Shown here one piece after another: positions 21,528-32,824 of a stretch of 64,000 bases of DNA. Each line of letters starts with the position of its first letter. The first letter of the stretch is position 1. The notes beneath the pieces were generated by a model. That model made no database searches, was not told the origin of the DNA, and saw nothing but the letters and a program-made list of their open reading frames with translations. The DNA lies in NCBI GenBank assembly GCA_037952775.1, contig JBANAY010000004.1:14570001-14634000 (forward strand). Reading direction: 5' to 3'. Made by a program: the position numbers and the translations under genes. The DNA comes from Clonostachys chloroleuca. Lineage: Eukaryota > Ascomycota > Sordariomycetes > Hypocreales > Bionectriaceae.

Positions 21528-23951
21528 TCATAAAGCCCCCCTACTGTATGTGGCTTGATCGAAGCCATATCTTTTACCTGCTGAAAACCGCTTGATGGTA
21601 TTTCCAGTAGACTTGGCAAAGTTGTTGTCGTACTTGTCCCACGCCAAAGAACAGTACCAATTGATGCTGCCTACGCTGAAGACTGCACCGCCTCCGAAGC
21701 CGACGTAATAGACGATATCGCTACGAATCAGGTTCGTCTGTGTTCCCAGGGTGTTAATGCGGGATTGCTGAGGTCCTCGATCGCAACGCCAAAAGTATCA
21801 CTGTGACCTGTGCTTGTGGCTAACACCAAAGCGTCTTTGGGGCTACCATTTCCCACATCATATCGATCGATTTCGTCACCGGAGGCGCCTCCCCCAAAGC
21901 CATACTCTCCAATGAGGTCTCCCTCTATACCATCGAACATCCAAGAGAGGTTGGGTCTCCCTGGAGGCTTCAGTACGCCTGTACGGTACACCAAGGACAG
22001 TTCCTTGGGCGCAAAAGCCTACTCCGAACAGTGTATTACGGCTCATACCTCGGGATCTCCACAGACCCCCTCTCTGCCCATCGAGACTTTTGACGTGCTC
22101 CCCCCGGGGCAGACTGTAAGGGCGTACTCCAGTATCGCCTCGACGCACTTCTAATCGATGCAGACGGTTAGCGTCGAGGCCACTCACCCAGTAGAAGCCA
22201 TTACCACCCATGTACATCAGATTACCGCCACTTTTTGAGAAGGTGTTGTAGGCGTTGAAAGATTTGAGAGTAGGATATTCGGGGTGCGAGCCCGTGATAA
22301 CCATATTAAAGCCTTGAAGTGCCGCGGCCCCACGGATATGTAGGTCATGATCAGTTACAATCTCATAAGAAACCCCCTGCTGCTCGAGGAAGCCGAGCAT
22401 CATAAGACTGCAGAGAACTCGCGCGGGCGGGAAAACGCCCACATTATATAACCAGGACGGAGGTTCAGAATGGGGCGTTTAGCAGAGGAGTAGCAGACAC
22501 CAGAGCCGTCATTGTGCCGGTCATAGCAAGACAGTCCCAAGTCACCACGGTGGCGCATCTTATCGGACTCCGCGCTCTTCAAACACGTATTGATATCAAA
22601 GCCCGGCCCAAGGTCGGCAGTGTTCTGGCGGGTAGTGTCATAGAGCCTTTCGTTGGCGTAAGCGAGGTACGTGAATATTGAAAAGACGAGACAGACTTTT
22701 TGAGAGTTATCCGATGTCCAGGAATTTAGCCTTACAAAGAAGGTGATGGAATCCTTATCTAGGGCATTAACCGTTTTCACCTCAACCGCGTACGCGCCAG
22801 ATCGAGCTGTACGAGGAATGGTAATAATAAAACTAGTGTCCCATTGAGCATCATCTATGTCGTCGTCATGAAACGGGATGGCACCGTAGCCTGATTTTGC
22901 TGGGGTCCAGTCACATTCTGAGCCGTCCCAATCATGACCCTGAACGGCACGAGTTGGCGCGTTGATCAAGACACCATGATGAGCTCGGCTAGAAACATCA
23001 ACAATCTGGTCGCTCTCCATGTTTAGAGAGAAGTCGTATTCAGCGAGGATCAGAGGTCTTTGGTCGTGTGTTTTTAACGTCAAGCAGTCAATGCGGCCAT
23101 TGAAAACCTCGGTGACATACGGTCCTTGACAACCTGGACCGCTGCGAGAGAAAATGGCCTTAGTCGCTGCGATCAAAAGAGGATTCGGACTTAACACCGT
23201 CGTTGTCTTGTTAAGTATTTGCTCGACTGCCGCAGGGAGGTACCGGCTCGACTCTGAAAGGTAAGTGCACTAGCTTGACCTGGAGTCTCTGACACGTGAA
23301 TAAAACCTTGACCTTTGACCAGCATTTATTCTGGGGTCTCAGCTCAGTGCGGATGATATCGACTCCCTGCACCGTCCCAATATGAACATCCAATGAACCA
23401 CTAGTGTTCAAAGTGATGGAGAAGCCAGTATTTGTGATGGGATCTAAAGTGGAAATCAGAGTTTGTGCATGAGAACATTCCACCATCCACGGCTGCATAT
23501 AGAGTGAAACCCGAAGGCCTTCTGCCTTATTTGGGGCGCCCCAGTTGGGGACGCTCCCGTATGAACCTCGGTGGACTGTCTGAAATCTTCCCTTCTGATG
23601 GCCACGAGGGATCTCTAGGACTTCTTCCTCAGCTTTCTCGGCGGAGTGGTCGATTTCGATACCCTAAATCAAGCGAACCGTGCGATAGTTATATTTAGAC
23701 CCTATGCATGAGATCTGCATATATGTTAGCTCGATTGCATCATTTGCCGCTCCACCGAGATGATTCCACATCACTTGTTTTAGTTCCTACAAAGCCGTTG
23801 GGAACAGCATTCTAGGAAGGCAGGCTCAAATCATATGAAGGACGTAGCTTACTTTAATGGCAACCGAATCCCCAGGTGCGGCTATCCAAGGCTCTGCGTA
23901 CCCAATCATTTCTGGCGGATAGCTGCCACTGTCTGCATTGATAGCCGCCAT
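21528..23951 (-). pseudogene. N,N-dimethylformamidase-like protein, multiply broken
   Basis: The family (large subunit of bacterial N,N-dimethylformamidase and fungal relatives) pairs a lectin-like N-terminal region with a C-terminal amidohydrolase-like domain. Start MAAINADSGSYPPEMIGYAEP at 23951; intron 23715-23852 restores AIKISC. Conserved blocks follow: RAVQGHDWDGSECDW, HDDDIDDAQWD, FSIFTYLAYANERLYD, GLSCYDRHNDGSGVCYSS, PILNLRPGYIMW, ITGSHPEYPT, GGNLMYMGGNGFYW, WMFDGIEGDLIGEYG and SDIVYYVGFGGGAVFS. Breaks: in-frame TAG at 23664-23666 (in RLI-stop-GIE), frame changes near 23250-23262, near 22405-22410, near 21951-21956 and near 21756-21766. Each break leaves well conserved sequence on both sides in different frames, so the order of blocks is intact while the frame is not. 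Natural substrate in fungi is unknown. Confidence 0.85.
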
Positions 23952-24844
23952 TTGCGAAATCAATCAGCCATGACAGACCAGTGATTGAACGTTACAAGTC
24001 TTCGACACTGGCCGAGAAAAAAGTAGATAATATTTGGAAACAAGTGAGAGTTGTTTCCCGTCGGGTCCAATGGGTTGCTCGGCATTTAAACAATCCAAAC
24101 CAAAAGTCTTCATCGGGGGTTAAATAACACGGATCGTATCATGCGGAGACTTTTACGCATTTTGCTAGCTATACCTCGGATCTAGAGGGATTTGACTACA
24201 GTTGACCGTAAATGGAGGTTGCTATGATCATATGGAATTACGCGATATACCTTTCTGAATCCTCATAAGATTACCCCTACTCCGATACACATACTCCCTC
24301 GTGAAGAGGATCGAATGAGTGTGTTTGAGGGACATGCATAATCGATGTCAGTGCCTTTACTGGTATCTCTATCTCCAGGAGGGAAGGATCGTCTCGATTT
24401 GATCTAGAATCGTATCTCGTTGAAGAACTGGACGGGTTGCTGTAGGTGGCGCTGTGTCTTCGGACAGTAGCGAGGTGCCTCTTAATTGATCAACTAACGG
24501 CCAATGAATCTGGGCAACAAAGTTGCTGCCATTATCGGATAGCCGGTCGCATCGGAGATAACCAGACTGCATTCAGTAATTCCCTATTGAGGCATAAACT
24601 GACTCACACCTAACGTTACATTTCAAGACATTGAAGGCAACGCCAAGTTTCTATTGTTTATTACCAGAAATGGCACTTCGCATCAGATGCGGACTAATTG
24701 TCTCCACCGTGTGCAGATAATATCTTCGCCGACCCAGAACACCGCTTATGTTGAGCTGCTTCAGATGTCAGTTGCCACATCAATACTTTCAAATACTATC
24801 AGTGTCTCTATGGGACTTCACTATTTTGCATCTCAACTTTCACT
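23952..24844. other. Intergenic between two pseudogenes, no gene seen
   Basis: Divergent promoter region of the dimethylformamidase-like and aldo/keto-reductase-like pseudogenes. No coding signal. Confidence 0.45.
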
Positions 24845-26060
24845 ATGACTTCCTCGGGTCTTCCTCTGAGCGTTACTGCTTCGCTGCAAAACTCCAAGGC
24901 CGAGTACCGTCGGCTCGGGAGCTCTGGTCTCCACGTTTCGGTTTCAATCATGGGCTGCATGTCTATTGGAAACCGTGAATTGGCCGATTGGGTCATAGAT
25001 TCCGAAAAAGCTCTGCCACTGCTCAAGGCCGCTTATGACAGGGGTGTAAATACTGCAAATGGCCCCAATACACATTCTCAACTACGTCTATGGCTCGCTT
25101 ACTGTAGCTGAAACAGTGGGATACGGCGAGCGTGTATTCCAATGGTGACAGTGAGCGGACCATTGGGCGAGCTATCAAAGAGTACGAAATTCCTCGTCAG
25201 AAGCTGGTCCTGATGGCAAAAGCTTGGGGTGTTACAGGAGAGGAACAATTTGCAGCATACCCGATCATGGATGAGCTGAGAAAGAATAAAGATTATTTTA
25301 ATCAGTTTGGTATGGTCCACTATCTCTCTTGCTCTAGACTTTCCCCTTTCCATACATATATTCATTCGCAAGCGTTGTTCTTACACCATATAGAGCTTTC
25401 GCGAATCTCTCTCATCAATGCTGTAGAGGGTGCCCTTGCTCGTCTCGGAACAACATACATTGATTTGTTTTGGTTTCACCGCTTTGATCCTTATATACAC
25501 ATTGAAGAAACCATGGAGACACTGCATAATTTTGTCGTGGCTGGCAAGATCCGCTACATTGGCGCATCGAGTATGTGGACATATTAGTTCGCCATGATGC
25601 AGTTTTGCGCCGAGAAGCACGGATGGACCAAGTTCATTGCTATGCAAAACCCAGCCTCCTATATCAAGAGGAAGAAAGAGAAATGCACAGGTTCTGTGCT
25701 GCAACAGGTGTGGCACTATGTCCTTGGGGTCCACTAGCTCAAGGAAATCTCGCCCGCCCTGTCTCTGTTCGGGGAAGCACCCTTCGCTCAGCTAATGGCG
25801 GAGGGGACCCTTCGACTACTCGCAAGGAGTCTCTCGCTATAATCGAGCGGGTGCAAAAATTGGCTGAACAGAAAGGGTGGACGATGAGTCAAGTGACACT
25901 AGCATGGACTCTGAGGAGAGTTTGCAGTCCTATCATGGGTTTCAGCACGGTGGATCGAATAGACGATGCGTTGAGTGCTCGAGGGAAACAATTAAGCCCC
26001 GATGAAGAGAAATTCTTGGAAGAGCCATACACTCCATTGGAAATCGAAGGACACTACTAA
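24845..26060 (+). pseudogene. Aldo/keto reductase, broken
   Basis: Aldo/keto reductases are NADPH-dependent TIM-barrel oxidoreductases. Segments 24845-25054, 25117-25309 and 25394-26060 line up with the family: EYRRLGSSGLHVS, VNT|WDTASVYSNGDSE (the catalytic D and Y of DxxxxY), RQKLVLMAKAWG, LARLGTTYIDLFWFHRFD, GKIRYIGASSM, CPWGPLAQGNLARP and QVTLAW. Intron 25055-25116 needs a GC donor (GCAAAT); intron 25310-25393 is normal. The frame is stopped by TAG at 25585-25587, directly after SSMWTY where the family has Q, and shifts near 25653-25657 (a loss of about four bases at the MQN..SLLY block). After the shift the frame stays open and conserved to 26060. Confidence 0.82.
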
Positions 26061-26612
26061 GGAAGTTTCGGGTGAGAGCCAGGTGTGTAAATCTACAGTC
26101 ATAAACTGAATCAGCATATATTTGATTTCATCGCTTGGGTCCTTATTTTCCAAAACTGATAAAAGTATTTACTACACACAGATCATGTCCCAGTATTCTG
26201 CCTGCCTGCACCAAGCCAAGCGCAGTCGATTACACACCTATACCCATCATAAATGTGTAATACTACTTTTCTTAGGTAGGAACCATTTCTATTCAGGCTA
26301 TTTAGACCTATCGACTTTTTCTCTAAGAGGGAAGATATATCGATGAGTTTTCTAAGTTCCTAAATAGGTAGTATCTCAAATCCATTAGTAAACATCGCAT
26401 CTATTTTACCGAATCATGCAACACCCCTGCTGTACCAAGAAATCTATTAGGTAAATTGGATGACGATTGACTAATACAGTCGTGGAGTTTCAATCTCAAA
26501 GGGGGTGGTTGAAATCTTCTCGACAACGCACAACTTATGTGAGCCTTTAAATTAGGGTATATCGTTGTTCTCAAACAGTTTAAGGCCATACTGAATCCAA
26601 GGAGTATCTACG
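26061..26612. other. Intergenic, no gene seen
   Basis: AT-rich spacer between the reductase pseudogene and the GNAT gene. No supported feature. Confidence 0.5.
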
Positions 26613-27230
26613 ATGGCGTTCAAATTACGATCTGCGGCGTTGTCTGACGTCGAACAACTAGCCGACGTTTACTTCTCCGGCTTCAAAAATGATGCTGTGA
26701 TGGCACTCTGCTTTCCTGAGAAGCCAGCGGTCCGCAGGTTCTGGATCGAGGGCCTTAAGGAAGCGCTCAGCGACCCAGATGTTCACCTCGTCGCCGTAGT
26801 TGCTACCGAGCTCCCTGGCGAGCCTGTTGTCGCCTATGCAAACTGGGTCAGCCCCAACAACAAGCCCAATTCGACACGACCACTGTATCCTGATGCAGGA
26901 GACGACAAACAACTGGCCGCATTTTATTTCCCACACTTGCAAGCGCAAAGGACGAAGAACATGGCGGGACGAAACTGTTGGTACCTGGCTGCTCTTGTCT
27001 GTCATGAAGACTACCAGGGTAAGGGAGCTGGCGGTTTATTGCTGCGATATGGTTTAAATCGCGCGGATGAAATGGCTGCGGATGTTTATCTGGAAGCTAG
27101 TCCCCCCGGTGTGCCAATATATAAGCACTTTGGCTTCAAGGAGATTGGCAGGGTTGTTGTGCTGGATGGACAATTCACAGAGTTATTAATGTTGCGAGAA
27201 TCCCCGTCCAATGCAGCAGTCAAATCATGA
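26613..27230 (+). CDS. GNAT-family N-acetyltransferase
   Basis: Single exon, 205 residues, intact. It starts MAFKLRSAALSDVEQLADVYFSGF, the usual beta1-alpha1 of GNAT folds, and contains YLAALVCHEDYQGKGAGGLLLRYGL, which carries the acetyl-CoA pyrophosphate-binding motif A (V-x-x-x-x-Q-G-K-G-x-G). The region ADVYLEASPPGVPIYKHFGFKEIG is motif B with the terminal Y-x-x-x-GF pattern. Fungal relatives acetylate small amines, amino acids or antibiotics; the substrate here is not predictable. It lies between two decayed genes and is probably an independent gene. Confidence 0.9.
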   Translation: MAFKLRSAALSDVEQLADVYFSGFKNDAVMALCFPEKPAVRRFWIEGLKEALSDPDVHLVAVVATELPGEPVVAYANWVSPNNKPNSTRPLYPDAGDDKQLAAFYFPHLQAQRTKNMAGRNCWYLAALVCHEDYQGKGAGGLLLRYGLNRADEMAADVYLEASPPGVPIYKHFGFKEIGRVVVLDGQFTELLMLRESPSNAAVKS

Positions 27231-27753
27231 ACGTTAATTCGACAAGTTTCCTGCATATTCTTTCACCTGCTGCTGGTGCCAGAAGTTTAATAACGAAGTA
27301 ATCTATGTGTATGCGGCCTACGAGATATCGAGTCCCTTCTGTTAGCGCAATATCTTGCACATGTAAAATGCAAATGTACTGGCTTATCACGTCACCTTCT
27401 CTATCGTGTGAGGCGTACAATTCCATGCATGGCAAACAAGATATTTTATGATATTACCTCCACCCTGTCATGGGTAGACTCCCACATTTCGCCAGAACAC
27501 ATTATAAAAATGCTAGACACAGACTCATTCGTGGATGTCTAAGGTTGGCTACCATTAAGTTAATAACATGGGGCAGGGACAATAGAAAGGACTCCTCATT
27601 ATTCTATTAGTATTCGGCAGGAATCGAGGCTCATTTATTTTCTTTTCCCGAGTATTCTCTGGGAGCAATCTCTGGGAGCAATCTTGCTTGTTTGGTAGAT
27701 GCACGTTGACTCCGTTGTTTTCAGCAATTTATCGCCAAGCTGCCTGGATCTCA
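27231..27753. other. Intergenic with a short tandem duplication
   Basis: Convergent spacer. A 13-nt unit (TCTGGGAGCAATC) is repeated twice in tandem at 27658-27683. No gene seen. Confidence 0.5.
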
Positions 27754-28816
27754 TTATAGAGATTTCCAATGCTTCTCCATCAGCTCTTGAGCTGTCAATG
27801 GCTTAATATCGGGGAACTTCCCATTCAAAGAACCTTCAATAGGAATGGACGCGAGACCCTCCGCCATCCACCGCTGGAAAATGGACAGGAATGTCAACAG
27901 TACCTCCTTGGGGCATTTCTTGTAGTCGTTCATGTGTCCGGGAAGCTCAGTAATCCGGGATTGCTTGAGAGTCTCCAGAGAATCATACCTGACGTCGAAC
28001 TTCTTCCCTGTGGCGTTTTCTGCCAAAGTGATGAGCTGGTTGAAGGTCAACGTCTCACCAACGACGCGAAGTTCACGCGGCCACTTAAATAGGTCAAGAG
28101 CCGCTATAACAAAACGTGCAACATCCAAAGTATATGTTAGGGTAATGAGCTCGTCTCCAGTGCCCGGAATTCCTGCCTTCACATGCGGGATATCAATGAC
28201 AAGGGTTCCATGGTTGTAGCGTGACTTGAGGGAAGGAGGGAAGAAGTGGTCTAGGAACGTGCCGTTATGAACAACGGCCCATTTAAGAGAAGTCGTTTTA
28301 AGGAGATCCAGAGAGTCAAAATAGGATTGGAGGGGCGGAAGGATTTGAGTACCGCTGCGTGACCCTATCAGTACGAGCCTTCAGGATGACCAAGGATCGC
28401 TCAGACTCACCTCTCGGGATACTTGATAGCAAACGAGCTGGGAATGAAGCGCTTCGTTACAGAGGACTTCTCTGCTGCCTTGATGAGATTCGCTTGAGAA
28501 ACAGAGAGCGAAGTGCCGTTGATGCCGAAGGCACTGATGATAGTATGTATTTCATGCTCTTCTGGAACCTTGATTAGAGCCTTGACATCGTTATAATCAA
28601 CCAAGACATGTGGGATAGCTGTCTCAGATTTACAAGCCTGTGGTAGGTTGAGAGGTCAGTGTATATTTTTGGAGTCTAGGCCTTTTGTAGCAATACCTTT
28701 CGAGTCAAGACGATTCCTTTGTGGGTTGACTGCGTAGTCAAGACATCCACCAGGGTCCTGCCCATGACGCCCGTTCCTCCAGCAATTGCAAGCTTGACAA
28801 TTTTTGCTTGAACTAT
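27754..28816 (-). CDS. NmrA-like/isoflavone-reductase-like protein, start codon doubtful
   Basis: Model: complement of 27754-28354, 28411-28637 and 28697 to about 28816; introns 28355-28410 and 28638-28696 keep frame. It is an atypical short-chain dehydrogenase: the Rossmann motif KLAIAGGTGVMGRTLVDVL binds NAD(P), followed by VLVDYNDV, SAFG, KRFIPSSFAIKYPE and GDELITLTYTLDVARFV, all typical of the NmrA/isoflavone-reductase group. About 315 residues if the frame starts at 28816, but that codon reads ATA (ATA GTT CAA GCA), not ATG, and no in-frame ATG precedes it. Either the start was lost, or a non-coding or coding upstream exon splices at the TAG that ends CATAG, or translation begins at the ATG at 28765, which would delete the first strand of the cofactor fold. 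The rest is undamaged. Confidence 0.75.
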
Positions 28817-29824
28817 GTTGATTGAAGTTGAAGTGTGCTATGAAGAAATGTCCGGATATGCGATTTCAGTCTACCGAGTTGGACATTATATCTTTGCGTC
28901 TTCGCGAGGTTCACTCAACTCCGCGCCATGTTCTAAATTGTTGGAGCCGGAGATAACATTTGGACGATCACTGGCATCGGGACCGTGGACCGGAGATCTC
29001 AGCTCACGCTTCGTTCAAGACCGATTCAATTCATCCGTAGGTCTAGGTTAGGCTGACCCATATGTCCGATGGACTTGGGCGGATTATAGTTTTCCCTGCG
29101 CGGTTTCCTGCTCTTCTTGGGTGGGTGCTGACAAGTTGTTTCAAGATGCTCTCGTGAGCGATTTGATCCCCTGTCGGTTCTCCATTCGAGCTCCTAACAA
29201 CTGAGTCTGCCCTTGTCGAAAAGATGATGACGTTGGCACTAGATTTTACCAAGGTCATCTGTGTCAAAGCCCCTTTCATCCTTCGATCTGGGTTCTATGG
29301 ACTTTTAGGGCTGACATGATATTTTATCCTTCTCTCACCTAACCATTTGAGCAGGTCTTTGAAAATTCTGGCAGGTAGTGACAATAGGGACTAGGACATG
29401 CATGTATCAATTGTCAGTGAATACTACAGGGATGGAGGAGCTGACTTAGCCAAGGATAATTGCTCTAGGAACCCTAGCTGTCATATACACAATCCTTCTA
29501 GACCTCGAAAGGGCAGTCACTGTTTCAAACTGCAACTTAAACCTGCTTGAGGCTCTCTTGGCACACGTGTCTATGTAAACGTCGTTCGTCCTATTTCCAT
29601 ATGTTCTTCCTGCTACAGGGGTGTGCATTAAACGATGGGGCCATTTTGGAGTTTACGCTGGTAGCCTTTTATCTCCGGAGTTGACGTCAGGGACATATGG
29701 ACCGCACCGCCTTTGATAAGATGTTCTCGAAGTCTCAAGTAGGGAGATGAGCGAGTATATTCGATGACAAGATTGACTTCGTTGGAAGAGAATGATATTA
29801 TTCCAGTCTTAGCAAATCCCATGA
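28817..29824. other. Intergenic, no gene seen
   Basis: About 1 kb upstream of the NmrA-like gene and downstream of the rhodopsin-like gene. Small ORFs show no family resemblance. Confidence 0.5.
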
Positions 29825-31273
29825 TCACCTAGCTGTAGGTAGCTGTGAGAGCTCGGTATCTTCCATCCTTTGATACCGGTTTTCGTGCGGTAGGCTGGAA
29901 GGACCAGAATGATTCGAGCTGGTTCCCTGCCATCTATTTCCGTTGCTCGTCGATGTTGATTTCGTAGCACTGCTTCGGAATTTGTCTCTGGCTGACTGAA
30001 TCGTCGATGAGGTGCCGGGAGGCATTTTCGGATCCGTGATAATATGGTAGACGGACGGTGCGCAATACACCAGAATGACGCTCAAACACTCGCCAAGCGC
30101 CCACATATATGCAGAGGAAAGACTGTAGTTTGTGTCGCCATCGTATACGAAGGAGTGCATGTTGTGGCTGCGAGCGATAGCAAGTGCAAGGCTTCTGTAA
30201 ATTGAAAGATTAGAATGCCATAGTTCGTAGAGATTGAGCTCTGTTATTCTTCTTGGGCAGAATGAATAGTGAATGATGGATAAGGAAAAATGATCTAGTA
30301 ACCCACATCAAAGCAAAGGAAAAGGCCAACGATTGGGTAGTCTTGTTTAAAACCGACGAGTTCAACCTCCAGATGATGGTCTGGGGCAGAATATAGATGA
30401 TGAGATCGATGAAAATGTTGATATAGGCGGAGAGCTTATCCACGACCTTTCTGTCAATACATGATCCCGACGCCCATGGGCTCCAAGCCCTGCTTAGAGG
30501 TCGGCACCAAAATTGCTGAAAAATCAATACCGATATCCAGTAAATGGCGACCACAAATTGTGTGCCTCTGCAAACCCAAAAGAACTTGCTGTGAGTGTGT
30601 CCGGGAATGAAGATATGGACATTTCCGGGGATGAAGATACGAATCAATTCGAGCAATATTGCAGACTGGGCGAAGAACATGGTGAGGATATACATGGTAG
30701 CGGCGATATGACCCATCTAAATCGACGATATTAGATACTCTCATTCTGCAAATACTTGAATATGGAAAGAAAGAGGGGAATGAAGAAATAGCGCACATAT
30801 AATGCGTCAGCTAATGTCCAACGGTCTATGTCCCATTGATGAACGAAGAGAGCGCCGATATATGTCATGAAGTAGCCTGGCCAAAGCATGACGCCGAACG
30901 TGGTCTATATATTGTTAGAGCGAGCCTCGGGATAATTAGGTCGCTTTTCGAGACAAACCATTGCGAACAATGCCAGCACTAGGAATATACAAAGTCAGTT
31001 TGCGAATAACAGCAACATATACATCACTACTAAGTGACACTCACGGTCCTGGAGCGCTAGACGCCTGCGAAAGAATGCGTATGAGTAAATCCTCAATAAC
31101 AACGCCAATCCAGCTATTACTGTGCAGGCGACTGTCACAGAGAAACCCAGTGAAGTCTCCTGAGGCGGATCATCCAAGTTGGACACCAGCCCCTCAGGCG
31201 CCTCCATCGCCGGTTGGTAGAGGTACTCCTCCTGCTCCTCATATGCCCATGACTCAAAAGAAGAGTTCGCCAT
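29825..31273 (-). CDS. Rhodopsin-fold fungal membrane protein (Pth11-like group)
   Basis: Model: complement of 29825-30194, 30307-30716, 30797-30904, 30959-30978 and 31045-31273, about 378 residues. Introns are 30195-30306, 30717-30796, 30905-30958 and 30979-31044; exon 2 is only 20 nt. Seven hydrophobic segments are visible, starting at FSVTVACTVIAGLALLLRIY and including MTYIGALFV, ATMYILTMFFAQSAILLELIRIF, FVVAIYWISVLIFQQFWCRPLSRAW, YINIFIDLIIYILPQTIIWRL, SLAFSFALISLALAIARS and ECLSVILVYCAPSVYHI. RIF, CRPLSRAW and the W-x-L after TM6 are hallmark positions of the fungal rhodopsin-like (DUF3433/Pth11-related) family, proposed sensors or receptors. The C-tail is Ser/Thr-rich and hydrophilic. 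Start at the ATG 31273. Confidence 0.85.
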
Positions 31274-32329
31274 CACGTCTCCAGGTAAGCGTAAAGTTGA
31301 GAAGAGAAAAGAGGATCAATTTTCCAGATGCAGCTTGGGAATCAAGCATAATTATGACAGCCGAAGAGTACCAGGGGGGTGAGCACTAATTCGATCCTTG
31401 GAAAGAGACGAAACATAAAACTGCCTAACCCTTGCGGGGCTTGCAAAAGATAGGAAATGATACTTGCCCCGGTCATCCCTCCATCAACAAGGGCCGGGTC
31501 TTTGGAAACAGACTGAACCCCGAGGATTGGGATGCTTGCATCCAGGTTGCGACTCATACCATGTCGTGCTTCCATCACATCCTGGCCCACCCTATTCTGC
31601 GCAACTAATATATCTGAGGCGTGCCTGGCCTGCATTGACTGAATTCAGTGTCATCCCTGTTACCATCATTCCGCAAGTGGCAAGCTGAACCGCCGTGCGC
31701 GAAATAAGGCAGAATGTGCTGAAGACAGGCCAGAGACGTATAAGGCTTCGCCAAACTGCAAAGTCGCTGTCAGGCATCACTTTCCATGTTAAATGATAGA
31801 TACGAACTGAATTTAGCGATGTCTCGCTATGAACTAGATATCTTACCTTGACTAGTATCTTGATAATCAACAACCTATGTTGTACTTTGACAGTTAGAGT
31901 CTGTGATACAGAATTTGAAAGAAGCTATTGGTGTATGGTCTCAAGAAAGGAGCAAATGTTTTCATTTATCGTAGTAGTGGAATTTAACGATTAATTAGAG
32001 CTGGTGAGCTCCCCTTGGATTCGAAGCTATGGTAGGTATTAAACTGGTATTCCTATAATAGAGAAAGCTAGATTTTCCTGGAAATCTTAGAGGAGATGAT
32101 ATCCGGCTTAGGAAGAAAGAAAGAAAGGAAACTTTGATAGCGGGGAACCCTTGGATGATATAAGTTGATCTTACACGCATAGATCCTCAATTTTACTAGA
32201 CCGAGTAAAATGTAGGGAGATTGGGTTTGCCACCAGAAATGATGTAGATTCAGCCTCACTGATTGCGAGGATCTTCTGCACCGTGTTCCGAGAGACAGAA
32301 TTAATGGAGGTCAATACATCAAGGACTGG
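31274..32329. other. Intergenic apart from the relic
   Basis: Beyond the doubtful minus-strand frames there is only AT-rich sequence and no supported gene. Confidence 0.4.
31342..31873 (-). pseudogene. Unrecognised coding relic
   Basis: Two overlapping frames on the minus strand, 31592-31873 and 31342-31635, look coding-like in composition (for example DSDFAVWRSLIRLWPVFSTF, then NRVGQDVMEARHGMSRNLDASIPILGVQ) and would join by one frame change near 31600-31630. I found no intron that joins them convincingly and I do not recognise the family. It may be a multi-exon gene whose other exons I cannot see, or a relic. Confidence 0.3.
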
Positions 32330-32824
32330 TTAGCTGGTCTTATATATTCTTTCCTCCGCCTTTTGAAGCATCGACGGCATGAAACTGCGATGCACGACTG
32401 ACAGAATTGTCCACCAGATGCGACCCAATAATGAGTTGAATTGTATCAGAGTAGCTAGGGATACACTGTCGGGGGTCTGGTATACAATCAAATTCGCGGA
32501 CAACAACCATGATCGATTCTGAATCTGAATCCCATCCTCAGATTGTTTGCCAATCCTCCATCCCGCGACTGTAGCCGGCGACCGTTGCAGAAGTAGAGGG
32601 AGACCAAGGAGGCCAGTCCATATAAACTTTTGCTCAGTGTCAGGAACATCTCCAAATACGGCACGGAGCCATTGCTCAGGTAGTCTCTTGGGGCAATCTT
32701 GGGCGAGTGTGAGCAAGAAAGTGTCTGCGTAGTCGACTCGCTTTAGTGAGCTGTGTTTGCATATGCAATGATGTATGCTATTGGGGGCTAGGAAGCCGCC
32801 AGTTATTCGGGAGTTTGACGACAT
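32330..32824 (-). CDS. DUF2867-like protein
   Basis: 164 residues from the ATG at 32824 (MSSNSRITGG). The frame is open far upstream, but that part has no conserved look and is AT-rich like leader sequence. The body matches the small fungal/bacterial DUF2867 type: DYADTFLLTL, LPEQWLRAVFGDVPDTEQKFIWTGLLGL, TVAGWRIG, NRSWLLSANLIVYQTPDSVSLATLIQF and LGRIWWTILSVVHRSFMPSMLQKA. Function is unknown; some relatives are annotated near polyketide-cyclase-like (SRPBCC) folds. Single exon, intact. Confidence 0.75.
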   Translation of the reverse strand: MSSNSRITGGFLAPNSIHHCICKHSSLKRVDYADTFLLTLAQDCPKRLPEQWLRAVFGDVPDTEQKFIWTGLLGLPLLLQRSPATVAGWRIGKQSEDGIQIQNRSWLLSANLIVYQTPDSVSLATLIQFNSLLGRIWWTILSVVHRSFMPSMLQKAEERIYKTS

